A stretch of 64,000 nucleotides of DNA. It comes from an uncultured Acidimicrobiaceae bacterium (GTDB taxonomy: Bacteria > Actinomycetota > Acidimicrobiia > Spongiisociales > SHLN01). Positions 1 to 8,626 of the stretch are shown here, piece after piece. The stretch covers positions 114,149 to 178,148 of the forward strand of contig CAMYMH010000003.1 of assembly GCA_947259275.1 (NCBI GenBank). The letters run 5' to 3'. The notes below the pieces were generated by a model. The model was not told where the DNA came from and made no database searches. It saw only the letters and a list, made by a program, of their open reading frames with translations. Each line of letters begins with the position of its first letter. Positions within the stretch are counted from its first letter, which is position 1. A program made the position numbers and the translations under genes.

Positions 1-1
1 A

Positions 2-1027
2 CAGGTACCACCGTCGGCCAAGCCGGCCGAGAAACCCGCCACCAAGGCGACCACCCCCTCGCCCGCTCCACCGGTACCCGACAAAACCGCCGGCCGGTCA
101 AGGAAGACTCGCAACCGGGACCGACGCCAGACCGGGCCGCCGCCGGTTTCCAAGCAACGACAGAGTGGGACGGCTCAGACCGACGCCACTGAAAAGGGTG
201 GGTCACAGACGCCACCGAAGCAAGCGGCCAAGCCCACCTCCACGCCGGCCAAACTGCAAGGCAAACCAGCCGAGAAGCCGACCGCCAAACCAGCTCCCGC
301 CGTGGCCGACAAGGCCGCCGGCCGCTCCAAGGACGCTCGCAAACGGCATCGACGCCAGACCGGGCCGCCGCCGGTTTCCAAGCAACCACCGGGTGAGCCC
401 TCTCAACCATCGACCATGGGGAAGAACAGGTCACAGACGCCACCGAAGCAGGCGGCCAAGCCCACCTCAACACCAGCCGAACGGCATGGCAAACCCTCGG
501 CCAAACCCGCTCCCCCGGTGCCCGACCGGGCCGCCGACCGCTCCAAGGACGCTCGCAAGCGGGATCGACGCCAGGCAAGCGCGCCGGCTCGAGCAAAGGC
601 CGCTGAGAAGGGTGGGGCACAGACGCCACCGAAACAAACCGCCGAGCCCACCCCCGAGCCAGCCAAACGGCAAAGCAAACCTTCGGCCCAACCAGCCGAG
701 AAGCCCGCCGCGACCACCCCCTCCCCCGCGCCCCCGGTCCCCGACCGGGCCGACGGCGGGTCGAGTAAGGCTCGCAAGCGGGATCGACGCCAGGCAAGCG
801 CGCCACCGCCGGCTTCAAAGCCTTCGTTGCGTGAACCCAGGCCTCCTAGCGACCAGGCTCAGCAAACCGCAGCCGAGAGCGGCGGGCCGCAGCCTTCGAG
901 CCGATCGCCAGAATCCACGCACGAGAATACGGAGCGTTTGTCACCGGCCGAAGCAGCCAAGCGCGATGCCGCCGCTCGCAAGCGATCTTCGCGCAGGCGT
1001 CGCGGCAAGTCCGACCCGGCTGCCTGA
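2..1027 (+). CDS. C-terminal part of a Pro/Lys/Arg-rich cationic repeat protein (5' end outside window)
   Basis: The frame is open from the left edge of the window, so the gene starts upstream. The first in-frame ATG inside is at 302. The visible 341 residues are low-complexity Pro, Ala, Lys, Gln and Arg, with four imperfect repeats of about 72-76 residues. Each repeat holds a basic block of the type KARKRDRRQ (near 120, 350, 565 and 783), followed by a Pro-rich stretch and a segment like QTPPKQ. The tail is very basic and ends RRRRGKSDPAA. The protein is probably disordered and able to bind nucleic acid or another polyanion, but that is inference. Tails like this occur on some actinobacterial RNA helicases and DNA-binding proteins. 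The domain that would identify it lies outside the window. Confidence 0.7.
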   Translation, partial: QVPPSAKPAEKPATKATTPSPAPPVPDKTAGRSRKTRNRDRRQTGPPPVSKQRQSGTAQTDATEKGGSQTPPKQAAKPTSTPAKLQGKPAEKPTAKPAPAVADKAAGRSKDARKRHRRQTGPPPVSKQPPGEPSQPSTMGKNRSQTPPKQAAKPTSTPAERHGKPSAKPAPPVPDRAADRSKDARKRDRRQASAPARAKAAEKGGAQTPPKQTAEPTPEPAKRQSKPSAQPAEKPAATTPSPAPPVPDRADGGSSKARKRDRRQASAPPPASKPSLREPRPPSDQAQQTAAESGGPQPSSRSPESTHENTERLSPAEAAKRDAAARKRSSRRRRGKSDPAA

Positions 1028-1131
1028 GCCATCCCGACTCCTCGCGGCCCACCAATTGCTCGTTGACGGTTCGTGTGAACCTCAGGAAACAGCTTGATCA
1101 GCGAGGGGGACGGGGCTCACAGCCGCCGGCT

Positions 1132-1971
1132 TCAGCCCCCGAATACGTGAGTGGTCCAGATCTTGCCGCCCTCTTCGACCCAGACACCCACTCCAACATG
1201 AGTGAAGTTGGGGCTCGTGAGGTTGGCGTAGTGGCCAGGGCTCGCGACCAGAGCGTTATGCATGGATGTGACGCTCCAGCCGTAGGCGATGTTCTCGCCG
1301 ACCGTGCTCCACGGCCCGAGCAAGGAACCAATGTCGCTGTGTTCGAACGTGTTCGTATCCGACATGTAGAAGGACCAATCACGAGCATATGAGTTGAGCG
1401 ATCCGCTGACGCTCAGCGCCGGAACGCCCACGTCGGCGCGGACTTGGTTTATCAGCGACACGAACTGGGCCTCCTTGGAAGACGAGAAGGAGCCTCCGCC
1501 CGGTGTCGTCGTCGTCGTGGTGGTGGGGGCCACCGTCGTCGTGGTGGTGGGCGGCGGAGCCGTGGTGGTGGTGGTGGTGGTGGTGGGCGGAGCCGTGGTG
1601 GTGGTCGTGGTTGGCGGCGGGGCTGTAGTTGTCGTGGTGGGGGGTGGGGCCTTAGTGGTGGTCGTCGTTGATGGAGTCGAGGTCGTGGTCACCGAGGACG
1701 GCGGGGCCGTGGTTGCCGTGGTCGAGGTGGAAGGGGCCACCGTGGTTGGCGAACCGGGCACCTCGAGGTCAAGAACGTCACCGGTCGTATCCAGCGTGAT
1801 CAGCCCCGAGTAGGGCACCGTGGAGGTCGATGTTTCAAGCCCGGGACTATCCGCAGCCAGGGTGGTCGCCGATGCCTGCGAGCCGAATTGGCCGCCGATC
1901 GCCAGTGCCGAGCCGCCGATGACGAGCAGAGCGATGACAATCGCCAGAATGCTTGCCGTTCGCGTAGTCAA
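1132..1971 (-). CDS. Membrane-anchored CAP-domain (SCP/PR1-like) protein with Thr-rich stalk
   Basis: The 279-residue protein has an N-terminal hydrophobic segment (about residues 8-28) acting as signal or anchor. A long stalk of PPPTTTTT-type repeats (about residues 75-160) follows, then a C-terminal CAP domain (about 165-279). CAP landmarks are visible: SLINQVRADVGVPALS at the start, FEHSDIG, GENIAYG and GHYANL, which supply the usual His/Glu cluster. CAP proteins are extracellular; bacterial ones have poorly defined functions. The start is a TTG at 1971 preceded by a strong GGAGGA site. The gene is divergent from the DUF3179 gene. The Thr-coding tract makes a long Val/Gly-rich reading frame on the other strand, which is only a shadow. 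Confidence 0.85.
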   Translation of the reverse strand: MTTRTASILAIVIALLVIGGSALAIGGQFGSQASATTLAADSPGLETSTSTVPYSGLITLDTTGDVLDLEVPGSPTTVAPSTSTTATTAPPSSVTTTSTPSTTTTTKAPPPTTTTTAPPPTTTTTTAPPTTTTTTTTAPPPTTTTTVAPTTTTTTTPGGGSFSSSKEAQFVSLINQVRADVGVPALSVSGSLNSYARDWSFYMSDTNTFEHSDIGSLLGPWSTVGENIAYGWSVTSMHNALVASPGHYANLTSPNFTHVGVGVWVEEGGKIWTTHVFGG

Positions 1972-2107
1972 ACGCTTCCTCCATGTGCTGTGGGGAGGAA
2001 TTCGTCACTTTTCGCATTTTTCTTGACCGCAGGAAGTGATGATTCGAGCCTGACTGTCAGATCACCGACAATCCAGAGAGCCAACGACGGTTACGACCGT
2101 TGACCGA

Positions 2108-3391
2108 GTGTCAAACCAGCTAGAAGACATGAAGCGCTTCGGACCCCTCATCGCTATCACCGGCATCGCAGTCGCCGTCGCCATCATCCTGGCCGTCACT
2201 CTCGACCGCGGAACCGGTGAATCCTCCGCCCCGACCACGTCCCCGGCAGCACCCACTACCGCTCCGGATGCACCCACTACCGAGGCACCGGGGGTCACCG
2301 CGCCCGACTTCGACCGCAGCCAGCTTCCGGTCGACCTCGAGATCGTCAGCCAGGAATGGATCACCGATTTCTCCCGCACCACCATCGCCTATGACGAGTT
2401 GTTGATCGGGATCAGGGCTCTCCCCATCCGAGATCGAATCCGGCCCATCGACGACCCGAAGTTCAATCCGGTCTCCAACCGCGATCACGTGGCCGACCGC
2501 GAACCGGGGCTATCGCTCGAAATCGATGGCGATGCGCGTTTCTACCCGCTGTCGATCCTCACCGCCCATGAGATCGTCAACGACGTCGTCGGCGGCCAAC
2601 CAGTTGCCGTCACCTACTGCCCGCTGTGCAACAGCGCCATCGTCTTCGACAGGATCTTCGGGGGCCAGGAGCTGCGATTCGGCGTTTCGGGATTGCTACG
2701 CAACAGTGATCTCGTCATGTGGGACAACATCACCGAGTCGCTCTGGCAACAGCTCACCGGCGAAGGCCTGATTGGTCAATTCGCCGGCTCCCAACTCACC
2801 TTCCTGCCGTCGGCGATCACCAGCTTCGGGGACTTCACGCGCAAGCATCCCGGCGGACAGGTGCTGGGACCGGACCAGGGTTTTGGACGAAACTATGGCT
2901 TCAACCCGTACACCGGATACTCGTCACGTTCCACCCCCTTCGGCTTCTTCGACCAGGACAATCTCGACGATCGATTCCCGGCCCTCGAGCGTGTGGTGAA
3001 CGTCACCGTCGATGGAACCGCCAAGGCCTACCCGTTCTCCGTCATGGAAACAGCCCGAGTCGCCAACGACACGGTGGCCGGCGTCGACATCGTCGTTCTG
3101 TGGGGGGGCGACACCGCCGACGCGCTCGACACGACAGAAATCGCGCAGGCAACGGGCGTCGGAACCGGCATCGCCTTTGACCGCACCGTCGATGGCCAGG
3201 CTTTGACGTTCACGGCAAACGGTGACGACACGTTCACCGACGCCGAGACAGATACCCAATGGGACCTCAACGGCACCGCCCTGGTTGGTCCCTTGACCGG
3301 AACTCAGCTGGCGCCGGTGGTGCACGGCAACGAGTTCTGGTTCGCCTGGGCTGCGTTCAACCCCGACGCCGAGGTCTACGGCGGCGCCTAA
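2108..3391 (+). CDS. DUF3179 domain-containing membrane-anchored protein
   Basis: The 427-residue protein has one N-terminal transmembrane segment (about residues 12-32), a short Thr/Pro linker, then a DUF3179 domain to the end. Characteristic pieces are the YPLSILTAHEIVND segment, the YCPLCNSAIVFDR cysteine motif, and a later NYGFNPYTGY stretch. DUF3179 proteins are predicted to be exported; their biochemical role is unknown, and the CPLC pair could bind metal or be redox-active (inference). The GTG at 2108 gives the full anchor. An in-frame ATG at 2129 would also keep the transmembrane segment, and neither has a strong ribosome binding site. The next gene follows closely. Confidence 0.85.
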   Translation: MSNQLEDMKRFGPLIAITGIAVAVAIILAVTLDRGTGESSAPTTSPAAPTTAPDAPTTEAPGVTAPDFDRSQLPVDLEIVSQEWITDFSRTTIAYDELLIGIRALPIRDRIRPIDDPKFNPVSNRDHVADREPGLSLEIDGDARFYPLSILTAHEIVNDVVGGQPVAVTYCPLCNSAIVFDRIFGGQELRFGVSGLLRNSDLVMWDNITESLWQQLTGEGLIGQFAGSQLTFLPSAITSFGDFTRKHPGGQVLGPDQGFGRNYGFNPYTGYSSRSTPFGFFDQDNLDDRFPALERVVNVTVDGTAKAYPFSVMETARVANDTVAGVDIVVLWGGDTADALDTTEIAQATGVGTGIAFDRTVDGQALTFTANGDDTFTDAETDTQWDLNGTALVGPLTGTQLAPVVHGNEFWFAWAAFNPDAEVYGGA

Positions 3392-3482
3392 GACACGGCC
3401 GAGGATGGCAGCCGATCCAACCGACCAACTGCGGGGGAAACGAGTTATCGATAGTCTCCGTTTGACCACCAGGAGGTCGGGA

Positions 3483-4271
3483 ATACCTCTCTACATGGAC
3501 CGTCACGAAGCTCCAGGCTCGACGGCCGAGGAAACCGCCAAGAACCACGTGGCTGATCTCGAGGTCGCCGGGCAGTTCGGGGTCGAATTCTTCTCGTACT
3601 GGCACGATTCGAGGCAAGGGGTCGTGATCTGTTTCGCGCGCGCCCCGGAGGCGGCGGCGGTGACACAGGCGCACCAGGCAGCCCATGGGGACGTGCCCGG
3701 CGAGATCATTGAGGTCTCGGAATCCGAAGTTGTCCGCTTCCTCGGCAAGGTCCACGACCCCGCCGATGCCGGCGAAGTGACCAGCGCGTTTCGGACCATA
3801 TGCTTCACCGACCTGGTTGGCTCTACCGCACTTCTCGACCGCCTCGGCCAATCTGAATACATGGTGCTGCTAACGGAACACGACCTGATCATCCGGCGGG
3901 CACTCATCCGATGGCAAGGTCGAGAGGTCAAGCACACTGGGGATGGGTTCATGGTGGTCTTCGAAGACGTGGACAAGGCCCTCGGATGGTCCCTTGATGT
4001 CCGCGAGTCCTTTGAGCAGCGCTCCGATCTCACCGTGCGCCAGGGCATGGCCGCCGGCGAGCCCGTCGACCATGACGACGACATATTCGGAGCGGCCGTG
4101 ACCATGGCAAATAGGATCTGCTCGGCCGCAGGACCGGAGCAGATCTACGTGTCTGACGTCGTTCGCGACCTGGGGGTCGAACAGGGCTACCGCTTCGCCG
4201 GTGGAAAGACCGAGATGCTGAAGGGATTCTCCGAGCCGGCAACGATCTACGAGCTGCTCGGCGCCCCCTGA
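3483..4271 (+). CDS. DUF4242 - class III nucleotide cyclase fusion protein (paralog 1), possible AUA start
   Basis: An N-terminal DUF4242 (SCO4226-like) domain of about 90 residues is fused to a class III adenylate/guanylate cyclase catalytic domain. Both metal-binding aspartates are visible (FTDLVGST and HTGDGF). The usual VNLAAR transition-state motif reads VTMANR, so its Asn is Thr while the Arg remains. The protein is a paralog of the gene at 55120, whose start is Met-Pro-Leu-Tyr-Met-Asp. The matching residues here are Ile(AUA)-Pro-Leu-Tyr-Met-Asp, and an AGGAGG at 3471-3476 lies exactly 6 nt before that AUA. The next ATG, at 3495, is 18 nt from the site. The frame stays open upstream to an ATG at 3405 that lacks a ribosome binding site. 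Function is probably cyclic nucleotide signalling. Confidence 0.75.
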   Translation: MPLYMDRHEAPGSTAEETAKNHVADLEVAGQFGVEFFSYWHDSRQGVVICFARAPEAAAVTQAHQAAHGDVPGEIIEVSESEVVRFLGKVHDPADAGEVTSAFRTICFTDLVGSTALLDRLGQSEYMVLLTEHDLIIRRALIRWQGREVKHTGDGFMVVFEDVDKALGWSLDVRESFEQRSDLTVRQGMAAGEPVDHDDDIFGAAVTMANRICSAAGPEQIYVSDVVRDLGVEQGYRFAGGKTEMLKGFSEPATIYELLGAP

Positions 4272-4410
4272 CCGAAGCTGCGTCTTCGGGGTGGAAAACC
4301 TGCCGGGGTGCATTCGGGTCGACATGGACCCGCAAACGAGTGGGCAGCCTGGAGCGGCAGCCAGTGCGCCATCTCAGCTCGATAGCATGGGCAAGGGAGG
4401 CGGACTATCC

Positions 4411-4815
4411 ATGACGACGCATCGTTTCAACGTCAAGCTCGGCGAGCTGCAGAAGAGGCCCGTCACCGATTCCGACGGTATCCGGGTGGGCAACGTCGAG
4501 GACGTGTGGCTGGAAGACGACGGCACGATCTGGCTCGTTGTGGGTGGCAACGTTGTCGAAGAGCTCCTGGTGAAGCTCCACATTCGGCCGGACATCGATC
4601 TGCTGGTCCCCAGCGAGGCGATCGAGAAGGTCACCGACAAGGAGATCACGCTCAAGTGGACCGCGTTCCAGCTCGAGTCAACCTGTGAGGAGTGTTGGAC
4701 GAGAGAGAAGGAACGCCTGGTACGAGCCAGCGCCAGCCCAGATCGATATACGGGTTTGCACTTGATCTCGCGTGGTCTCTGGGGGTTTGACCCGCCAGAT
4801 CGGAGAGGTCGGTAA
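4411..4815 (+). CDS. PRC-barrel-like domain protein
   Basis: The 134-residue soluble protein begins at the ATG at 4411, about 10 nt after an AGGGAGG site. Upstream in-frame ATGs at 4291 and 4387 are less well placed. The first 80 residues look like a PRC-barrel: a VKLGELQKRPVTDSDG start, a GNVEDVWL strand, VVGG, and a DLLVPSEAIEKV segment. The C-terminal part has a CEEC cysteine pair and no recognisable domain; it may be poorly conserved. PRC-barrels are small beta folds found in RNA-processing and photosynthetic proteins. Here the role is unknown. Confidence 0.65.
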   Translation: MTTHRFNVKLGELQKRPVTDSDGIRVGNVEDVWLEDDGTIWLVVGGNVVEELLVKLHIRPDIDLLVPSEAIEKVTDKEITLKWTAFQLESTCEECWTREKERLVRASASPDRYTGLHLISRGLWGFDPPDRRGR

Positions 4816-5041
4816 CCGGCCGAGGCCAACGACTCGTCGTTCTGCTTGCGATCCCCGAGTTTGCGGGTCTCTCGACCTCGTTCCGTTCCGGAGGACCCTC
4901 GAGTTTCTCGATTTCGCCGATGAGTCGTTCCATTTCAGGGCGACCCCGGAGTTTGCGCAGCTCGTCGACCAGCCTTCACGTCGCGGGCCAGCGTGTCAGA
5001 GTTTCGTTACAGAGGATGGGCAACGGTCCTGCTGCAGCCAA
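4816..5041. other. Intergenic region with a short coding-like remnant
   Basis: There is no convincing gene. On the minus strand, about 4860-4975 encodes a Glu/Arg/Lys-rich amphipathic stretch (around VDELRKLRGRPEMERLIGE). It is closed upstream by a stop and has no ribosome binding site, so it may be the relic of a gene end. No RNA gene is recognised here. Confidence 0.3.
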
Positions 5042-5608
5042 TCAGGCCGGCGGCCGCGGATCACGAACGCGTGTCGGTCCGGCTACCCGAATCGCCGGTC
5101 CCCGCCCCATTGCATCCCAGACCTGCTTGGCAAACGGGACCACGATGACGCCGAGGCCGGCCAGCCCGAGGACCAGACCGGTGACCCACACCCCACGGGC
5201 GATCTCGTCGGCCCACTCGATGCGCTGCCATCTGCCCAGGAGCCACCACCAGTCGTGGGTGCCACCGATGAGTTGAATCGATCGGTACGGCGCGTCGGCG
5301 ATGTACACGCTTACGTCTTGCATGGCGGTCGCTCCCCAGCACATCAGAAGGCCCGACGACAGCCGGTCCCGCTGCCAGAGCCAGAAGTAGACGGCGAGGC
5401 CGAACGGGACCAGCACCTGGAGCCCGCTTCCCATTATGAACGACACCACCATGCCAAACGGTCGGGTGATGAGGTGCCCGAGTTCGTGAATGCCGAGATC
5501 GAACATGGAGAGGAGCGGGACCCGGCGATCCATCACAAACGCCACCCACAACAGCCCAAGGCCGGCTGCACCGGCTACGAGGGGCTTCCAATACGCGCGC
5601 CAATCCAT
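5042..5608 (-). CDS. Polytopic membrane protein with an HExxH motif (M50-like)
   Basis: The 188-residue protein is strongly hydrophobic, with about five predicted transmembrane segments. The motif HELGH (about residue 41) sits at the start of a hydrophobic segment after GI, as in intramembrane zinc proteases and in M50-like or DUF-type 'peptidase' membrane proteins. A Trp-rich stretch (DWWWLLGRW) lies in the middle. The third zinc ligand of M50 proteases (NPDG-type motif) is not obvious, so catalytic activity is uncertain. The gene is divergent from the SGNH hydrolase gene. The ATG at 5608 has no clear ribosome binding site. Confidence 0.65.
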   Translation of the reverse strand: MDWRAYWKPLVAGAAGLGLLWVAFVMDRRVPLLSMFDLGIHELGHLITRPFGMVVSFIMGSGLQVLVPFGLAVYFWLWQRDRLSSGLLMCWGATAMQDVSVYIADAPYRSIQLIGGTHDWWWLLGRWQRIEWADEIARGVWVTGLVLGLAGLGVIVVPFAKQVWDAMGRGPAIRVAGPTRVRDPRPPA

Positions 5609-5697
5609 TCCAATGGTTTCGGCAGGGAGGGTCCCAGTCTGAACTCGGCCCGGGGCCTAGCGGACGAAACCGGCTACCGTGCTCAGGGAAGGAGCAA

Positions 5698-7389
5698 ATG
5701 TTGACGACCATCTCCCGGGGGACCTGGTTGGGGGTGGCCGGGCTTGTGCTGATGGCGGCATTCGTGGCTCCTATCCCCGCGGCATCGGCCGACACCGGGC
5801 TCCCCGAGGGACGCTACGTCGCCCTGGGCGACTCCTACTCATCGGGCAAGGGGGTCGGGCCCTACGAGGGAGTGAACGGCACGCCGGACCCTTGCTACCG
5901 CTCATTCGGCGCCTACCCGCGGATCCTCTTGGATGAGGTGGACGTCTCTGGCTTCGAGTTCTGGGCGTGCTCGGGTGCGCACATATATCAGCTCAGCTCT
6001 CGCACCACCACCGCCGACGAGCCTCCCTACGACGACCCCGCATCGCCCGGATCTCCCAATCAGTCGTACCTCGACCGCCTGGACGACGGAGTCTCGCTGG
6101 TCACCATCACCATCGGAGGGCACGACGCCGGATTCGGCGATGTCATGTTCGAATGCATTCAGCCGTTCTGGCTGGGGGCGTGTCACGACCTCGACCCACA
6201 GGTGCAAGACGATCTAGCCCGCCTCCCCAGCCGGCTCGTCCCGCTGTACCGGTCGGTGCGTGCCAAGGTGCATCCGCAAGCCCGGGTGCTCGTGCTCGGC
6301 TACCCCCAGCTGTTTCCCGACGATGCCGGCGGGATCTGCATCGACGGTGGGTTCATCAACCGCGAGGAGCGCCGTTGGCTCAACGGGATCGCCCGCCAAC
6401 TCAACGGCATCATCGAGGATTCAACCGAGGCCGTCGCCGGCGTGGAGTTCGTGAGTGTCGGCCAGGCGTTTCGAGGGCACGAGATTTGTGGCAGCAGCGA
6501 AGCGTTCCTCATCGGCGCCAGCGTTCAGCATCCGTCCAACAGCTTCCACCCGAACTACAAGGGCCACCAAGCGCTGGCCGAGGCCGCCCGCGCTCATCTC
6601 GACGACGTGCCGTCGCCGGTTGAGCCACCCACCCCTCCACCACCGCCACCACCGCCACCACCGCCACCACCGCCACCACCTCCGCCTCCATCCCCGGTGA
6701 AGACCGATCGAGTCGGCGCCTTCGACCCTTGGTCCGGAGTTTGGACCCTGCACGACGCCAACGGAGCAAGCAACCCGTTCTATTACGGGATTCCGGGCGA
6801 TGTCCCACTGTTCGGTGACTGGGATTGCGATGGAGTCGACACGGTTGGCATGTACCGGCCGAGCAGTGGATTCGTGTACCTGCGCGAAACCAACGACTTC
6901 GGGACCGCCGACCGCGACTTCTTCTACGGTATCCCGGGTGACGTGCCGATCGCCGGGGACTGGGATGGCGATGGCTGCGACACTCTTGCCATCTTCCGGC
7001 CGAACGAGGGACGGATCTACGTCAGCAACCAGCTGGGGACCCGACCTGCCGACTTCTCGTTTCTCTACGGCGCCCGAGGCGACCGGCCCTTTGCCGGCGA
7101 CTTCGACGGCGACGGAAGAGACTCGATCGGCTTCGTGACCGCCGGCTCGGGCGTAATCGTCCACCAGAACCAGCTGGCGCCCGGACCAAACGATTTCGGT
7201 GCCTACTACGGCCACCCCGATCATCTGCTCGTGGCAGGCGACTGGGACGGGGACGGGGACGACACCCTCGGCGCCTATCGAGCCGACGGCACCACCACGC
7301 TGTGGAACGGGTGGGCGCTCGGCACGGCCGACGCCACTCTGACGCTCAGCGCCAATCGGCTGCCGGTGGCCGGAGCCTTCGGCCCTTGA
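5698..7389 (+). CDS. Secreted SGNH/GDSL hydrolase with poly-Pro linker and FG-GAP-like repeats
   Basis: The 563-residue protein starts 6 nt after AAGGAG. A signal peptide (residues 1-31, cut near ASA-DT) is followed by an SGNH hydrolase domain to about 300. This has GDSYSSG with nucleophile Ser46, GGHDAGFGD, and the His-containing SFHPNYKGHQ. A linker of more than 20 prolines follows, then five repeats with Asp-rich loops such as GDWDGDGCDT and GDFDGDGRDS, typical of FG-GAP/VCBS-type calcium-binding beta-propeller blades. The family includes secreted lipases and phospholipases such as those of Streptomyces. A likely role is extracellular ester hydrolysis with a binding module; the substrate is unknown. 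Confidence 0.9.
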   Translation: MLTTISRGTWLGVAGLVLMAAFVAPIPAASADTGLPEGRYVALGDSYSSGKGVGPYEGVNGTPDPCYRSFGAYPRILLDEVDVSGFEFWACSGAHIYQLSSRTTTADEPPYDDPASPGSPNQSYLDRLDDGVSLVTITIGGHDAGFGDVMFECIQPFWLGACHDLDPQVQDDLARLPSRLVPLYRSVRAKVHPQARVLVLGYPQLFPDDAGGICIDGGFINREERRWLNGIARQLNGIIEDSTEAVAGVEFVSVGQAFRGHEICGSSEAFLIGASVQHPSNSFHPNYKGHQALAEAARAHLDDVPSPVEPPTPPPPPPPPPPPPPPPPPPPSPVKTDRVGAFDPWSGVWTLHDANGASNPFYYGIPGDVPLFGDWDCDGVDTVGMYRPSSGFVYLRETNDFGTADRDFFYGIPGDVPIAGDWDGDGCDTLAIFRPNEGRIYVSNQLGTRPADFSFLYGARGDRPFAGDFDGDGRDSIGFVTAGSGVIVHQNQLAPGPNDFGAYYGHPDHLLVAGDWDGDGDDTLGAYRADGTTTLWNGWALGTADATLTLSANRLPVAGAFGP

Positions 7390-7433
7390 GGTTCACGTTT
7401 CGATTCCAAACTCGGGCGATCGAAGCGTGAACC
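7390..7433. terminator. Bidirectional hairpin between convergent genes
   Basis: The arms at 7390-7404 (GGTTCACGTTTCGAT) and 7419-7433 pair over 15 bp with one mismatch around a 14-nt loop. The hairpin lies where the SGNH gene (ending 7389) meets the lipoprotein gene (stop at 7393-7395), so its left arm includes that stop codon. There is no long T-run, so it could terminate in both directions or stabilise mRNA ends. Confidence 0.55.
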
Positions 7434-8616
7434 CGCACACCTGGGTCGTGAAGCCATCGAGATCATCGAGGGCTAGTCCGGCGGTCTCACCGATTCGAAG
7501 CAGGCGGGCGTCATTGGCAAGGGCGATCTCCTCGAAGAACTGCCGGGCCGATCGAGACACGGAGGCGGCATCCCGGAGCCGTCCCCAGGACGAAGAGACC
7601 CCGTTTTGCATGTCGACCAGGTCCTGGCCGAAGAACGTGGGGAGGGCCTCTTGCGCTTGCTGGTATCCCATCCGGAGCTGCTCGATCGAAGGCTCGGCGG
7701 CACCGACCGCCGACTTGAGATCGGCCAGCCACTCATCGCCCAGCTCTCCCCCGGTGACCGACCGGCCGATCACGTCCGATATCTCTCGGACTGCGCTGGT
7801 CGTCACCTGCTGGCGCTGTTGGATCTCGCGAAACGCGTCACAGGCGGCTGCCAGGTCGCGGTCCGATTCCAGCCCGGTCTTCTCGGTGGCAAGGGACAAT
7901 CTTCCGACGTGCCCGGTAACGGTGACTTCATAGATGCCCGGCACACTGTGCCAGCGGAAGCCGCGCAACGAATCGAGGGCTTCCGCCTGCTCGGAGAGGC
8001 GGGCCCCTCCGCCAGTCAGCTCCAGCACAATGGCGCCATTGATGGTGTATCTGGGCCCTTCCCAGGTTCCAGTCGTCGACATCCCCACTACGTCCCCGGC
8101 GGCTTGGTACCGAAAGGTGGTCCCGGGTGGGACCTCGGCGGTGGCTGCGCCGGCCAGCGTGGGAGTGACGCCCGAGCTGGTCTTGAGCCTGAGCCTTCGA
8201 ATCGGTCGGCCATCGCTGGGTTCCGCCACCAATGTGACCGGATCCTGAGATGTGAGCTCATAGGCAAGGTCGGCGAAATCGACCATCACCTCGTCGGCAA
8301 CGCCGGCTGCCAACTCGCTTCCGGCTTCATCCAGCAGCCGGATCACCGGGGACCGCTCGCCACCAAGCCCCACCACCGAGATCTGCTCACCGGGCCCGCC
8401 AACCAGCGTGAAACTCATCCCCATTTGGCCGGCGGGCGGGGTGACGACGTATTCGAGTGACAGGTCGGAAGGGACCGCCACCCGAGTGGTCGATGAGATG
8501 GCCGACGGAAGGCTGGTTGCTGCCGATTCAGATCTGGTGCACGCCGCCAGCCCAATCAAGGCTGCGGCCGCCAGGACGACGGGAGCGAGGCGTCCGAGAC
8601 GCTCGCCCGGTCCCAT
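7393..8616 (-). CDS. Putative lipoprotein, unknown function
   Basis: The 407-residue protein has a lipoprotein signal: a basic start, a hydrophobic run, and the lipobox LAAC (Cys26), so it is probably tethered outside the membrane. The body has beta-rich segments (such as YVVTPPAGQMGMSF and EQISVVGLGG) and a C-terminal helical part. No domain is recognised. The start was placed at the ATG at 8616 because it sits right before the signal peptide, 10 bp after the LLM gene. An in-frame ATG at 8658, inside the LLM gene, has an AGGAGG 15 nt away and would add 14 residues. The gene is last in the LLM-lipoprotein pair and probably co-transcribed. Confidence 0.7.
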   Translation of the reverse strand: MGPGERLGRLAPVVLAAAALIGLAACTRSESAATSLPSAISSTTRVAVPSDLSLEYVVTPPAGQMGMSFTLVGGPGEQISVVGLGGERSPVIRLLDEAGSELAAGVADEVMVDFADLAYELTSQDPVTLVAEPSDGRPIRRLRLKTSSGVTPTLAGAATAEVPPGTTFRYQAAGDVVGMSTTGTWEGPRYTINGAIVLELTGGGARLSEQAEALDSLRGFRWHSVPGIYEVTVTGHVGRLSLATEKTGLESDRDLAAACDAFREIQQRQQVTTSAVREISDVIGRSVTGGELGDEWLADLKSAVGAAEPSIEQLRMGYQQAQEALPTFFGQDLVDMQNGVSSSWGRLRDAASVSRSARQFFEEIALANDARLLRIGETAGLALDDLDGFTTQVCGFTLRSPEFGIET

Positions 8617-8626
8617 CCGACCGGTG

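Noticed and set aside
1394-1813. Val/Gly-rich plus-strand frame
   Set aside because: It is the reverse complement of the Thr-rich stalk of the CAP protein; low complexity and no ribosome binding site.
4652-4933. Minus-strand gene in 4652-4933
   Set aside because: It mostly overlaps the PRC-barrel gene and has no ribosome binding site; at most a remnant lies in 4860-4975.
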